Counted from the first letter of the stretch, positions 1-8,635 are shown. The stretch is 64,000 nucleotides of DNA from Pseudomonas tructae (GCF_004214895.1 NZ_CP035952.1:3730501-3794500), one strand, 5' to 3'. A program made the numbers and translations. Notes: generated from the sequence alone by a model not told the origin.

Positions 1-5
1 TGAAT

Positions 6-28
6 CGAGGCGCCAGCAAGGCGCCTCG
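6..28. terminator. Hairpin after the carboxynorspermidine synthase gene
   Basis: Arms CGAGGCGCC and GGCGCCTCG enclose a 5-base AGCAA loop, just downstream of the leftward synthase gene. There is no clear T-tract on either strand, so it may stabilise the mRNA or act as a weak terminator. Confidence 0.45.
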
Positions 29-50
29 ACCCTTTACCGCAGGGTGAAAC

Positions 51-1286
51 TCAGTTCCACGGACGGTCGCCGTTCTCGTCCTTGACCCGCGTCGGCAGGC
101 CCATCACGTCCAGCGCCTTGAGGAACGGCTCGGCCGGCAGCTCCTCGACGTTGACCATGCGCTGCACATCCCACTCGCCACGGGCAACCAGCAGCGCCGC
201 CGCTACAGGCGGCACGCCTGCGGTGTAGGAGATGCCCTGGCTGTCGGTTTCGGCGTAAGCCTCTTCGTGATCCGCTACGTTGTAGATGAACACTTCGCGC
301 GGCTGGCCGTCCTTGGTGCCTTTGACCAGGTCGCCGATGCAGGTCTTGCCGGTGTAACCCGGTGCCAGCGAAGACGGATCAGGCAACACGGCCTTGACCA
401 CTTTGAGCGGTACCACTTCCAGGCCTTCGGCGGTCTTGACCGGTTGCTCGGACAGCAGGCCAAGGTTCTTCAGCACGGTGAACACATTGATGTAGTGCTC
501 GCCGAAGCTCATCCAGAAGCGCACGTTCGGCACGTCGAGGTTCTTCGACAGCGAGTGCACTTCATCGTGACCGGTCAGGTACAGGTTCTGCGAACCGACT
601 ACCGGCAGGTCGTCAGTACGCTTGACTTCGAACATGGTGTTGCTGGTCCACTGGCTGTTCTGCCAGCTCCACACCTGCCCGGTGAACTCGCGGAAGTTGA
701 TTTCCGGGTCGAAGTTGGTGGCAAAGTACTTGCCATGGGAGCCAGCATTGACGTCGAGAATATCGATCGACTCAATGCTGTCGAAATACTGTTGCTTGGC
801 CAGGGCCGCATAGGCGTTGACCACGCCCGGATCGAAGCCCACGCCAAGAATGGCGGTAACGTTCTTTTGCTGGCATTCCTCGAGGTGATTCCACTCGTAG
901 TTGCCATACCAGGGCGGCGTCTCGCAGATCTTGCCCGGTTCTTCGTGAATGGCGGTGTCCAGGTAGGCCACGCCAGTATCGATGCAGGCACGCAGCACCG
1001 ACATGTTGAGGAACGCAGAACCGACGTTGATGACGATTTGCGATTCGGTTTCGCGGATCAGCGCCTTGGTCGCTTCAACGTCCAGCGCATTGAGCGAGAA
1101 GGCCTTGATTTCTGCGGGTTGCTTGAGGCTACCCTTGGCCTTGACGCTGTCGATGATGGCCTGGCATTTGGAGATGTTGCGCGACGCGATAGCAATACGA
1201 CCGAGTTCGTCGTTGTGCTGCGCGCACTTGTGGGCCACCACCTTGGCGACACCTCCTGCACCAATGATAAGAACGTTCTTCTTCAA
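51..1286 (-). CDS. Carboxynorspermidine synthase (saccharopine dehydrogenase family)
   Basis: This 411-residue enzyme of the saccharopine dehydrogenase family probably condenses a diamine with aspartate semialdehyde, using NADPH, to give a carboxylated triamine such as carboxynorspermidine. It is cytoplasmic. The N-terminus VLIIGAGGVAKVVAHK is a Rossmann nucleotide-binding loop, and ILGVGFDPGVVNAYA near residue 150 is typical of this subfamily. The start is TTG, preceded about 9 nt upstream by AGGAGAG. The next gene upstream on the same strand is the matching decarboxylase, 27 bp away, so the two form a polyamine operon. The decarboxylase partner makes a lysine-pathway saccharopine dehydrogenase role unlikely. 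The exact triamine cannot be read from sequence. Confidence 0.9.
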   Translation of the reverse strand: MKKNVLIIGAGGVAKVVAHKCAQHNDELGRIAIASRNISKCQAIIDSVKAKGSLKQPAEIKAFSLNALDVEATKALIRETESQIVINVGSAFLNMSVLRACIDTGVAYLDTAIHEEPGKICETPPWYGNYEWNHLEECQQKNVTAILGVGFDPGVVNAYAALAKQQYFDSIESIDILDVNAGSHGKYFATNFDPEINFREFTGQVWSWQNSQWTSNTMFEVKRTDDLPVVGSQNLYLTGHDEVHSLSKNLDVPNVRFWMSFGEHYINVFTVLKNLGLLSEQPVKTAEGLEVVPLKVVKAVLPDPSSLAPGYTGKTCIGDLVKGTKDGQPREVFIYNVADHEEAYAETDSQGISYTAGVPPVAAALLVARGEWDVQRMVNVEELPAEPFLKALDVMGLPTRVKDENGDRPWN

Positions 1287-1313
1287 TTTCTCTTTCTCTC
1301 CTTTACTGCCAGC

Positions 1314-2411
1314 TTACGACAGGCTGGACACGTAGTCTTCGAACCCGAACTCGCGAACCACCTCGACACTACCGTCGAGTTGTTTCACTACGATGGACGG
1401 CATTTTCAGGCCGTTGAACCAGTTTTTCTTGACCATGGTGTAACCCGCTGCGTCAACAAACGACAGCCGATCGCCGATCGCCAGCGGACGATCGAATGGG
1501 TATTCGCCGAAAATATCGCCGGCCAGGCAAGATTTTCCGCAGATCATGTAGGTGTGTTCGCCCTCGCTTGGCGCAAGCTTGGCGTTGAGGCGGTAGATCA
1601 GCAAGTCGAGCATGTGCGCTTCGATCGAGCTGTCGACCACGGCCAGGTGCTTGCCGTTGTAGAGGGTGTCGAGCACGGTCACTTCCAGCGACGCGCTCTG
1701 GGTGATGGCCGCTTCGCCCGGCTCCAGGTAAACCTGCACGCCATACTTCTCGGAGAATGCCTTGAGGCGCGCGCAGAACGCGTCCACGTCGTAGCCTTCA
1801 CCGGTGAAATGGATGCCGCCACCGAGGCTGACCCACTCGACCTTGTGCAACAGGTGACCGAAGCGCTCTTCGATGGTGCACAGCATCTGGTCGAACAGGC
1901 CGAAGTCGCCGTTCTCGCAGTTGTTGTGGAACATGAAGCCGGAGATCATCTCGATGACTTCTTCGACTTTCACCGGGTCCCACTCGCCCAGGCGGCTGAA
2001 CGGGCGCGCCGGGTCGGCCAGCAGGTAGTCGGAGCTGCTCACCTGCGGGTTGACGCGCAGACCGCGGACCTTGCCTTCAGAGGCATCGGCGAAGCGCTGC
2101 AACTGGCCGATGGAGTTGAAGATGATCTTGTCACAGTTTTCAAGCATCTCTTCGACTTCATCGTCGGCCCAGGCCACGCTGTAGGCGTGGGCTTCGCCGG
2201 CGAACTTCTGGCGGCCGAGCTTGAGCTCGTACAACGAGGACGAAGTGGTGCCGTCCATGTACTGCTGCATCAGGTCGAACACCGACCAGGTGGCGAAGCA
2301 CTTGAGTGCCAGCAGGGCCTTGGCCCCGGACTGCTCGCGCACGTAGGCGATCTTCTGCATGTTGTGCAGCAGCTTGGTTTTGTCGATGAGGTAGTACGGC
2401 GTTTTGATCAT
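1314..2411 (-). CDS. nspC: Carboxynorspermidine decarboxylase
   Basis: This is a PLP-dependent fold-III (alanine-racemase-like) decarboxylase of 365 residues from the ATG used here. It decarboxylates carboxynorspermidine or carboxyspermidine to the free polyamine. Visible family features are ALLALKCFATW with the PLP lysine near residue 40, SLGGGIHFTGEGYD for phosphate binding, and VYLEPGEAA. It is first in an operon with the synthase. The start is uncertain: the family normally begins MIKTPYYLID, as here, but an in-frame ATG at 2453 has the better ribosome site (GGGAGG, 6 nt away) and would add 14 residues rich in G, L and A. I keep the conventional start. Confidence 0.88.
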   Translation of the reverse strand: MIKTPYYLIDKTKLLHNMQKIAYVREQSGAKALLALKCFATWSVFDLMQQYMDGTTSSSLYELKLGRQKFAGEAHAYSVAWADDEVEEMLENCDKIIFNSIGQLQRFADASEGKVRGLRVNPQVSSSDYLLADPARPFSRLGEWDPVKVEEVIEMISGFMFHNNCENGDFGLFDQMLCTIEERFGHLLHKVEWVSLGGGIHFTGEGYDVDAFCARLKAFSEKYGVQVYLEPGEAAITQSASLEVTVLDTLYNGKHLAVVDSSIEAHMLDLLIYRLNAKLAPSEGEHTYMICGKSCLAGDIFGEYPFDRPLAIGDRLSFVDAAGYTMVKKNWFNGLKMPSIVVKQLDGSVEVVREFGFEDYVSSLS

Positions 2412-2511
2412 TTCGAGGCCCCCGGCCAGGCCGGCCAAAAAAAGGACACGCATTGTGCCCTCCCTTGCCCCAAGTCGAAAGAGCGAAAAGCGCTTTTCCC
2501 TCAGTCAGTGG

Positions 2512-2865
2512 TCACTTTGCCGTCAGACCAGCCGGTTTTGCCGGGTTAGTCGCGCAGTCCTGGGCAAACACCGGGCGAAAGAACGAACGCTCGTAACTGA
2601 GAATGCAGCGGGTGTCCTGGGCGTACTGGAAGGCAGCCAGGCATTCGGCGTCGTTCATCGAATCCTGGCGGTAGCGTTCGTACTCGGCAAGGCTGGGGAA
2701 GCTGAACATCGCCAGGGCGATATTGTTGGCGCCTTCGGACGGCAGGAAGTAACCGTGGTGCTGGCCGCCGAAGCGCTCCACCAGCGGAATCCACAGTTTG
2801 CCGTAGTACTCGAACTCGGCGAGCTTGCAGGGGTCGAGGACGTAGCGCAGGTAGCAGGTGATCAT
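2512..2865 (-). CDS. NIPSNAP family protein
   Basis: A 117-residue protein of the NIPSNAP/dimeric alpha-beta barrel family. It begins MITCYLRYVLDPCKLAEFE, contains WIPLVERFGGQHHGYFLPSEGANNIALAMFSFPSLAEYERYR, and ends in a low-complexity tail. Single-domain members like this one usually form ferredoxin-like dimers, and their substrate is generally unknown. It lies on the same strand as the polyamine operon, with about 100 bp between, so it could be co-transcribed or separate. No catalytic residue can be assigned. Confidence 0.75.
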   Translation of the reverse strand: MITCYLRYVLDPCKLAEFEYYGKLWIPLVERFGGQHHGYFLPSEGANNIALAMFSFPSLAEYERYRQDSMNDAECLAAFQYAQDTRCILSYERSFFRPVFAQDCATNPAKPAGLTAK

Positions 2866-2925
2866 CGGCGGCTCTCGCTCAGGTTGCTAGGCCCCCGAGC
2901 ATGCACGATTCCTGCACTGCCCGCA

Positions 2926-3597
2926 TCAGTCTTGAGGGCCGCTGATTTCGTCCATGAAGCCTTCAACGAACAGCTCCAGGCGTCGATGGCGCTCGGCCGC
3001 CAGGCGTGCGCCCTCCTCGGTCTGAAAGCCCGAGGCCAGCTTCAGCAACTTGGTATGGAAGTGCTCGAGGCTGAACTGCCGGTCCTGGTACTCGCGCCCT
3101 GCTGCGGTGGGGTTGCTGAAATCGTACAGGGCAGAGCCCATGCGCCCACCGACATAAAAGCAGCGAGCCACGCCGACCATACCGATGGCATCCAGGCGAT
3201 CGCTGTCCTGGAGGATTTTTGCTTCCAGGGTTTCAGGCTGCAAGCCGGCAGAAAAACTGTGGGTAGCGACGGCATGGGCGACGGCGCTGATGCGTTCACC
3301 CGCCCAGCCCAGTTCGGCCAGTATCCGCTCGGCCCTTTGCGCAGACAGGGTCGACGCCTTTGCGCGTAACGGCGAGCTCTTTTCGACCGCGACGCAATCG
3401 TGCAGCAGCGTGGCGGCCAAGAGGATGTGCAGATCGCCGCCCTCCTGGGCCTGAATCCGCCGGGCATTGCTCCAGACCCGATGAATATGGGCCAGATCGT
3501 GGGAGCCATCGCCATTATCCGCAGGCAAGTGCGGCAACAGAACGTCGGCGAGGTCTTGGCAGGGCTGGAAAAGTTGGGCGGGCATTAGCAATGGCAT
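2926..3597 (-). CDS. HD-domain phosphohydrolase (YedJ-like)
   Basis: A 223-residue HD-superfamily metal-dependent phosphohydrolase. The metal ligands are visible: a first H in HDLAHIHRVW (about residue 33), the HD pair in AATLLHDCVAV (about 67), and a distal D in ILQDSDRLDAIGMVGVARC. This pattern matches the stand-alone YedJ/YpgQ-type hydrolases thought to act on nucleotides, though the substrate is not known. ATG codons occur at residues 1 and 5, and neither has a strong ribosome site. It stands alone between the NIPSNAP and TetR genes. Confidence 0.8.
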   Translation of the reverse strand: MPLLMPAQLFQPCQDLADVLLPHLPADNGDGSHDLAHIHRVWSNARRIQAQEGGDLHILLAATLLHDCVAVEKSSPLRAKASTLSAQRAERILAELGWAGERISAVAHAVATHSFSAGLQPETLEAKILQDSDRLDAIGMVGVARCFYVGGRMGSALYDFSNPTAAGREYQDRQFSLEHFHTKLLKLASGFQTEEGARLAAERHRRLELFVEGFMDEISGPQD

Positions 3598-3669
3598 CTT
3601 GAGGACGGGTTATCAAAAATACGCCAGCGTTGTTCGGATTGCGACCGCTGCAAACACTACCCGTCACGT

Positions 3670-4278
3670 CTATACAGAGCCATTGTGGCGGGCGTTGCCG
3701 ACAGTGGGTTGCCCGGCAGCGCCCTGCAGTTCACTCAAGGCCCGTTTGGTCACCGCCTTGAAATAGCTCATGTCGTCATGGATCCGCGCCAACAGGATCG
3801 CCCCCTCGTAGTCCGCCACCAATTGCCGCCCACGGGCCTGCGCCTGTTCATCATCCAGCAGGCCCTGGTACAGCCGGGCAAATGCCTTGGCCCAGGCGGC
3901 AAAGAATTCACGAATGGGCTCCATCAGCTCGTTCTTGCCATAACTGGCATCAATGGCCACCACCGCCATCAGGCAGCCAATGGCATCGGCCTCGAACACC
4001 CGACCTGCCTTGCGCCCCATGGCCTCCAGGCGTTGAACGGGGCTCAGGCTCAGATCGTCGGCAATGCTGAACAGGTGCTCGGCAAGCTCCTCATGGGTCC
4101 GGGCCAGCACGTCACGCAACAGTGCTTCCTTGTTCGGGTAGTGATGATAGAACGATGCCTTGGTCAGGCCGCAGGCCGCCGAGAGCATGTCCATGGTGGT
4201 GCCGTGATAGCCAAAACGCTTGAAGGTGTTGGCGCAGCGCTGCAGCAGTTCGTTTCGGGGGATTTTCAGCGGTCGCAC
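3670..4278 (-). CDS. TetR/AcrR family transcriptional regulator
   Basis: A TetR-family repressor of about 202 residues. The N-terminal HTH is clear: LLQRCANTFKRFGYHGTTMDMLSAACGLTKASFYHHYPNKEALLRDV in overall layout, with the recognition helix at GLTKASFYHHY. The C-terminal ligand domain has no recognisable ligand. I chose GTG at 4278 because GCAGGG lies 6 nt upstream; a TTG two codons earlier has no spacing for a ribosome site. It is divergent from the alpha/beta hydrolase gene, and the shared gap holds nested inverted repeats, so it probably controls that hydrolase and itself. Confidence 0.85.
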   Translation of the reverse strand: MRPLKIPRNELLQRCANTFKRFGYHGTTMDMLSAACGLTKASFYHHYPNKEALLRDVLARTHEELAEHLFSIADDLSLSPVQRLEAMGRKAGRVFEADAIGCLMAVVAIDASYGKNELMEPIREFFAAWAKAFARLYQGLLDDEQAQARGRQLVADYEGAILLARIHDDMSYFKAVTKRALSELQGAAGQPTVGNARHNGSV

Positions 4279-4344
4279 GGCCAACCCTGCTCGGTATCAA
4301 TGACGCTGATTCTATGCCATAAGCCCGGCCCGCTCCACTTGATA

Positions 4345-4393
4345 GTTACTGAACGTTTGGTTAGATTCCATAACCGAATAAATGGTCAGTAAC
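4345..4393. promoter_or_regulatory. Nested inverted repeats, probable TetR operator region
   Basis: An outer pair GTTACTGA (4345-4352) and TCAGTAAC (4386-4393) matches over all 8 bp. Inside it an inner pair TTTGGTTA (4356-4363) and TAACCGAA (4371-4378) matches at 7 of 8 positions around a 7-bp spacer. Both lie in the gap between the divergent tetR-like and hydrolase genes, where an autoregulated TetR operator is expected. Confidence 0.6.
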
Positions 4394-4468
4394 CTTCTTT
4401 GCAGGAGTGCAAGTCGATGAGCGAAGCCAATAGCGGCCTTTACCCTGCCTGCCCGCGACGGTTATCCG

Positions 4469-5272
4469 TTGACGGCTTACCGCTACCCGGCTCAGGGTGA
4501 GGCCCGGGGCAACCTGATCATGGCCGGCGCCGCTGGCGTGCAGCAGCGTTTCTACCGGCGTTTTGCCGAGCATGCCGCAGCCCGTGGCTTCAACGTGCTG
4601 ACCCTGGATTACCGCGGTGTCGGTGAATCGCGTCCAGCGTCACTCAAGGGCTTTGAGATGGCCTACCTGGACTGGGCCCACCTGGACCTGAGCGCGGCCG
4701 TCGACCTGCTCGGCGCAGAGCCACTGCCCTTGTACTGGGTTGGCCACTCCTTCGGCGGCCATGCCATCGGCCTGCTGCCCAACCACACCGGCATCAGCGC
4801 CTGTTACAGCCTGGGCAGCGGGGCTGGCTGGGCCGGCTGGATGCCCTGGCTGGAGGCCCTGAAAATGCGCCTGCTGTGGGGCTGGATACTGCCGCCGTTG
4901 GTGGCCTTCAAGGGTTACATGGCCTGGAGCCTGCTGGGCATGGGCGATGATCTGCCGCACGGGGTTTACCGCGACTGCAAGCGCTGGTGCAGCTACCCGC
5001 ATTACTACTTCGATGACCCCCGCATGGCGCACCTGGCCGGGCAGTACGCCCAGGTGCGCATGCCTTGCGTGTTCGCCACCTCAGTGGATGACCCCTGGGC
5101 GCCACCGCAGTCGCGCGATGCCTTCGTCAAGGCCTACTGCAACGCGCCACTGGTTCGCCGTGACCTGCAACCGGGCAATACAGCCATCGGCCACATGGGC
5201 TATTTCAAGGCTCAGGCACAGCCGCTATGGGACGAAATACTGAACTGGCTCAGCCGCTACCCTCGGGCGTAA
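4469..5272 (+). CDS. Alpha/beta hydrolase (serine aminopeptidase-like), apparent frameshift at 5' end
   Basis: An alpha/beta hydrolase with nucleophile elbow YWVGHSFGGHAIGL (Ser about residue 90 of the frame shown), ADYRGVGESRP-type strand-turn (LDYRGVGESRP) and a C-terminal GHMGYFK that supplies the histidine. The substrate is unknown. The open frame shown starts at a TTG without a good ribosome site. Upstream, ATG at 4417 has AGGAG 9 nt before it and encodes MSEANS, but the frame then shifts by one base at AGCGGCC (about 4433-4438). Removing one G would join MSEANS to AFTLPARDGYPLTAYRYP, the normal family N-terminus. The gene is thus either mutated, mis-sequenced, or started at a non-ATG codon. 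Its 3' end overlaps the convergent gene by 16 bp. Confidence 0.78.
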   Translation: MTAYRYPAQGEARGNLIMAGAAGVQQRFYRRFAEHAAARGFNVLTLDYRGVGESRPASLKGFEMAYLDWAHLDLSAAVDLLGAEPLPLYWVGHSFGGHAIGLLPNHTGISACYSLGSGAGWAGWMPWLEALKMRLLWGWILPPLVAFKGYMAWSLLGMGDDLPHGVYRDCKRWCSYPHYYFDDPRMAHLAGQYAQVRMPCVFATSVDDPWAPPQSRDAFVKAYCNAPLVRRDLQPGNTAIGHMGYFKAQAQPLWDEILNWLSRYPRA

Positions 5273-5802
5273 ACCACCAGTTCGCCAGCGGTGGCGATCA
5301 CCAGGCTCAAGCCGGTATAGGAAAAACCGAACGCGCGCACCTCGGTCTCGATCGCCAGGGTATGAAACTGCCAGGGCCGGTTGTAGCGGGCGCCGTGCAG
5401 CCACGAGCCCGGCTCGACCAGCAGCAGGTGCTGCTCGGGCCAGGCCAGGGTGATGTTCTCGACCACCCAGCCATCACTGGTGCTGATCGGCAGACTACCG
5501 CCCTGAATGCCGGCCATGCGGATCACCCGGTCGTGCAGCGGGCCGATACCGCGGGTTTCCAGGTAATGGTCGCTGCCCAGGTTGTCGGTACGGTCGCGGG
5601 CGATTTTCTCGCCATTGCGGCAGTCAATCACACTGCGGCCCGAGCTTGAGGCTACCAGCAAGCGCTCTGTATCGCGGTCAAAGCCGATTTCCAGCAGGCC
5701 GGCGATGGTGAAATGCCCCGCCAGCTTCCATGGCGCAGGCGCAGGCGTGACCGATTGTTGGCCAATGGCCTGGCGCAAGGGGTCGAGGTGTCTGCTGGTC
5801 AT
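5257..5802 (-). CDS. Conserved hypothetical protein
   Basis: 181 residues, predicted soluble, no signal peptide and no domain I recognise. The sequence alternates short strands (LLVASSSGRSVIDCRNGEKIARDR, then LLLVEPGSWLHGARYNRPWQFH), which suggests a mostly beta protein. Its start codon overlaps the stop of the GNAT gene upstream on the same strand by 4 bp, so the two are translated together. Its end overlaps the convergent hydrolase gene. No function can be assigned. Confidence 0.65.
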   Translation of the reverse strand: MTSRHLDPLRQAIGQQSVTPAPAPWKLAGHFTIAGLLEIGFDRDTERLLVASSSGRSVIDCRNGEKIARDRTDNLGSDHYLETRGIGPLHDRVIRMAGIQGGSLPISTSDGWVVENITLAWPEQHLLLVEPGSWLHGARYNRPWQFHTLAIETEVRAFGFSYTGLSLVIATAGELVVYARG

Positions 5803-6320
5803 GGCGCCTTCCAGTGCTGCTGCGTCAGCCGGTACACACGCACGGGCCGGTCGTGGAACTGTACGGTATCAAAGCGATTGAAACCGGCTTTTTGCGCCAC
5901 GCGCAAGGAGGCGACATTGGCAGGCTCGATGATCGCGATGACGGCAGGCTGCAGTTGCCGACTGAACACATACTCCAGCACGCCGTTCACCGCTTCGCTG
6001 GCGAGCCCACAATGCCAGTAGCTTGTAGCCAGACGATAGCCCAGGCCGGGTTCCTCAACGCCTGCGACCTGCTCGGGGCTGACCCCGCAGAACCCGACCA
6101 GCGCGCCGCTGGCCTTCTCTTCCAGGGCCCACTGCCCCATGCCGTAGCTTGCGTAGCACTGCACGCACCAGTCGATGAAATCGCCCGTGACCTGCTCATC
6201 GCAAACACCCCGCAACGAGTACTTCATGACCTCGGGATCGCTGAGGATGGCGGTCAGGGCAGGCAGGTCCTGGCGCGAGAGTTCACGGACCAGCAGACGC
6301 GGGGTTTCGAACAGCGGCAT
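5799..6320 (-). CDS. GNAT family N-acetyltransferase (RimJ/RimL type)
   Basis: 173 residues beginning MPLFETPRLLVRELSRQDLPAL, the standard N-terminus of RimJ/RimL-type acetyltransferases that use acetyl-CoA. The acetyl-CoA loop region is at LGYRLATSYWHCGLASEAVNGVL (about residues 90-112), and VASLRVAQKAGF near residue 138 is the typical motif B end. I chose the ATG at 6320 because AAGGAAAG lies just upstream; the frame stays open further but without a ribosome site. It is first in a two-gene unit with the hypothetical protein. The acceptor substrate is unknown. Confidence 0.85.
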   Translation of the reverse strand: MPLFETPRLLVRELSRQDLPALTAILSDPEVMKYSLRGVCDEQVTGDFIDWCVQCYASYGMGQWALEEKASGALVGFCGVSPEQVAGVEEPGLGYRLATSYWHCGLASEAVNGVLEYVFSRQLQPAVIAIIEPANVASLRVAQKAGFNRFDTVQFHDRPVRVYRLTQQHWKAP

Positions 6321-6496
6321 GGCACTTTCCTTATGCGAATGATAGCTCCCAGAGGGTTTCTCAAGCCTGGGCGGGTCAAGCATGCCCGATTCAGTCAAAC
6401 ACCGCTCATCCGCCACAGCACAAAATGATGGCAAATAGCCAAGCGTTCGACTGAACTGTTGGGTGTGCACCTTCCTCCCCCCTGCGAGGTAACGCC

Positions 6497-7549
6497 ATGC
6501 GCAGGCTGCTGCTCATCCTGGCCCTGTTGCTTTCGGCCTGCACCTACCTGCCAAGCGCTCGGCAGTTGACGGTAAGCAATCAGCAATCGCTGCCCGAGCC
6601 CAAACTGCAGTACCTGGGGGTCGGCGGCTGGCTGATCCACTGGCGAGGTGAAGGCCTGCTGCTGGCGCCGTCGTTTTCCAATCCCGGCAGCCTGGGCATC
6701 CGCGGTGTGCCGCCGTTACGGGTCAGGGCCAACCCGCAACGCATCGATGCCTTGATGCCCCCCGCCCGTGACGTGACAATGCTCCTGGTCGGGCATGCCC
6801 ATTACGATCATTTGCTCGATGTCCCCAGGATCATGCACATCCATACCCCCAAGGCGAGGGTCTACGGCTCGCAAACCATGGGCCATATCCTCCATGCAGC
6901 CAAGGTGGACGCCTCGCGCATCACGTCACCGACGACAGAGGAAATTGCCGACCCCTACCAGCCAAGCCAGCGAGGCACCTGGTTCTACTCCAACGGCCAA
7001 ACCGTCAAGGACGGTACCCGGCCCTCCAAGCCGACGCCCGGAATGATCCGCGCCATGCCGATCCGCAGTGAACATGCCGGTCACGCCTTGGGCATCAACT
7101 TCATTCAGGGGCAATACGATGACGACCTCGACACCCTGCCCAAAGGCCTGTTCGGCTGGCGGCTTGGCGAAGTCACCCTGGCCTGGCTGATCGACCTGCT
7201 CGACGAAAACGGCAAGCCGGTCTACCGCATCCATTACCAGGACAGCGCCGCCAAGCCCCCGTTAGGCTTCCCGCCGCTGATCGCCGACGGCAAAAGCATC
7301 GATGTGGAGATCCTTTGCGCCGCCAGCTGGGACCAGGTACGCAACTACCCGGCTGCCTTGTTGCGAATCACCCGGCCACGCACCCTGGTACTGGGGCATT
7401 GGGAAAACTTCTTTGCCAGCAATCCGTACGAACCTGCGCGGACCATCCCTCTGCAGGGCTACCAGGGTTTGCTGGATCAACTGACCGGCTATCCTCCCCT
7501 GATACCCGAGCCGTTCTCCCAGATACCGCTACCGCCACCCGAATGGTGA
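6497..7549 (+). CDS. MBL-fold metallo-hydrolase lipoprotein
   Basis: 350 residues. The N-terminus MRRLLLILALLLSAC is a lipoprotein signal with lipobox LLSAC, so it is probably anchored in the cell envelope. The zinc-binding motif of the metallo-beta-lactamase fold appears as GHAHYDHLLDVP near residue 100, with LEWQ-type YLGVGGWLIHW before it and HVxH-type RSEHAGHALGINF later, and WDQVRNYPAALL / LVLGHWENF near the C-terminus. The layout resembles the UlaG/NAPE-PLD-like branch, but the substrate is not evident. AGGTAACGCC precedes the ATG. It is transcribed away from the GNAT gene. Confidence 0.82.
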   Translation: MRRLLLILALLLSACTYLPSARQLTVSNQQSLPEPKLQYLGVGGWLIHWRGEGLLLAPSFSNPGSLGIRGVPPLRVRANPQRIDALMPPARDVTMLLVGHAHYDHLLDVPRIMHIHTPKARVYGSQTMGHILHAAKVDASRITSPTTEEIADPYQPSQRGTWFYSNGQTVKDGTRPSKPTPGMIRAMPIRSEHAGHALGINFIQGQYDDDLDTLPKGLFGWRLGEVTLAWLIDLLDENGKPVYRIHYQDSAAKPPLGFPPLIADGKSIDVEILCAASWDQVRNYPAALLRITRPRTLVLGHWENFFASNPYEPARTIPLQGYQGLLDQLTGYPPLIPEPFSQIPLPPPEW

Positions 7550-7672
7550 CCTGCAGAGGCCGTATTGTGTTTCGCCACCTGTGAACGCACACTCGGCGGC
7601 GATGCGCCACGCCACGCGGAGTCGACCTTGCCCACCCCACGCCAGTTCAGCAAGAAATCCAGCACCAGCAAC

Positions 7673-8635
7673 ATGCTCAGCCTCAAACACCCCGACGCCG
7701 CCTCGACCCCGGTGTGCCAGGTGGGCTTCCTGTTGCTGGAGAACTTCTCCATGGCCAGTTTCACCGTGGCCATGGACGTGCTGGTAACGGCCAATCTGCT
7801 CCAGAGCCAGCGGTATGCAAGCACGCCGTTCTCCCTGGGCGGCGAGCGCGTGGTCAGTGACCTGGGCCTGGAGATTTATGCCGCCCCCATCGACCGCGCA
7901 ACCCTGGGCAAGCTCGACATCCTGATCGTTTGCGGCGGCTTGCGCACCCCGCTCAAGTACCCGCAACTGGACAAGCTGCTGCTTGACGCCGCCGCGCTCG
8001 AGATGGCCCTGGGCGGGCTGTGGAATGGCGCCTGGTTCCTCGGGCGCGCCGGGGTACTGGAGGGCTACAACTGCACCATTCACCCCGAGCAACGGGCCAG
8101 CCTGGCCGAGCGCAGCCCGCAGTGCACCATCACTCCGGCAAGCTTTGTGCTCGACCGTGAGCGCCTGACGGCCGCCAGCCCCAATGGCGCCCTGGAGTTG
8201 ATGCTGGCATTGCTCAAGTTGCAGCACGGCGAAGCGCTGGCCGAGGGCGTGGAAGAGATCCTGGCATTTTCCAGTGCACGTTTTCGTCGGGCCGACAGCA
8301 GCCAGAAAAAGACCATGAGTGCACCGCTGCGCACCATCGTCGAGCTGATGGAAAGCAACCTGGAAGAAACCCTCAGCCTCGATCAGTTGGCCGCCTACAG
8401 TGGCCGTTCGCGGCGGCAGATCGACCGCCTGTTCCAGGCCCAGCTCGGCACCTCGCCGAGCCGCTATTACATGGAATTGCGCATCACCAAGAGCCGGCGC
8501 CTGTTGCAGTACTCCGACCTGCCCTTGATGGATGTGGCGATTGCCTGCGGTTTCGTCTCGGTCTCGCACTTCAGCAAATGCTATTGCGCCTACTTTGGCT
8601 ATCCGCCTTCGCGCGAGCAGCGGCTAGGCGAGTAA
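7673..8635 (+). CDS. GlxA family AraC-type transcriptional regulator
   Basis: About 320 residues from the ATG used here. The N-terminal DJ-1/PfpI-like domain begins VGFLLLENFSMASFTVAMDVL and includes DILIVCGGLRTP and LGGLWNGAWFLGRAGVLEGYNCTIHPE. The C-terminal AraC domain has two HTH motifs (LSLDQLAAYSGRSRRQIDRLF and LMDVAIACGFVSVSHFSKCYCAYFG). This is the GlxA group that in Pseudomonas includes the arginine, carnitine and betaine regulators ArgR, CdhR and GbdR. The inducer cannot be read from sequence. A longer in-frame form from TTG at 7565 is possible; neither start has a clear ribosome site. Its end overlaps the convergent transporter by 37 bp. Confidence 0.82.
   Translation: MLSLKHPDAASTPVCQVGFLLLENFSMASFTVAMDVLVTANLLQSQRYASTPFSLGGERVVSDLGLEIYAAPIDRATLGKLDILIVCGGLRTPLKYPQLDKLLLDAAALEMALGGLWNGAWFLGRAGVLEGYNCTIHPEQRASLAERSPQCTITPASFVLDRERLTAASPNGALELMLALLKLQHGEALAEGVEEILAFSSARFRRADSSQKKTMSAPLRTIVELMESNLEETLSLDQLAAYSGRSRRQIDRLFQAQLGTSPSRYYMELRITKSRRLLQYSDLPLMDVAIACGFVSVSHFSKCYCAYFGYPPSREQRLGE

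Noticed and set aside
267..2549. A 760-codon open frame on the plus strand over the polyamine genes
   Set aside because: It is the mirror of two well-supported minus-strand genes in high-GC DNA, with a composition rich in A, V, R, H and Q and no recognisable domain.
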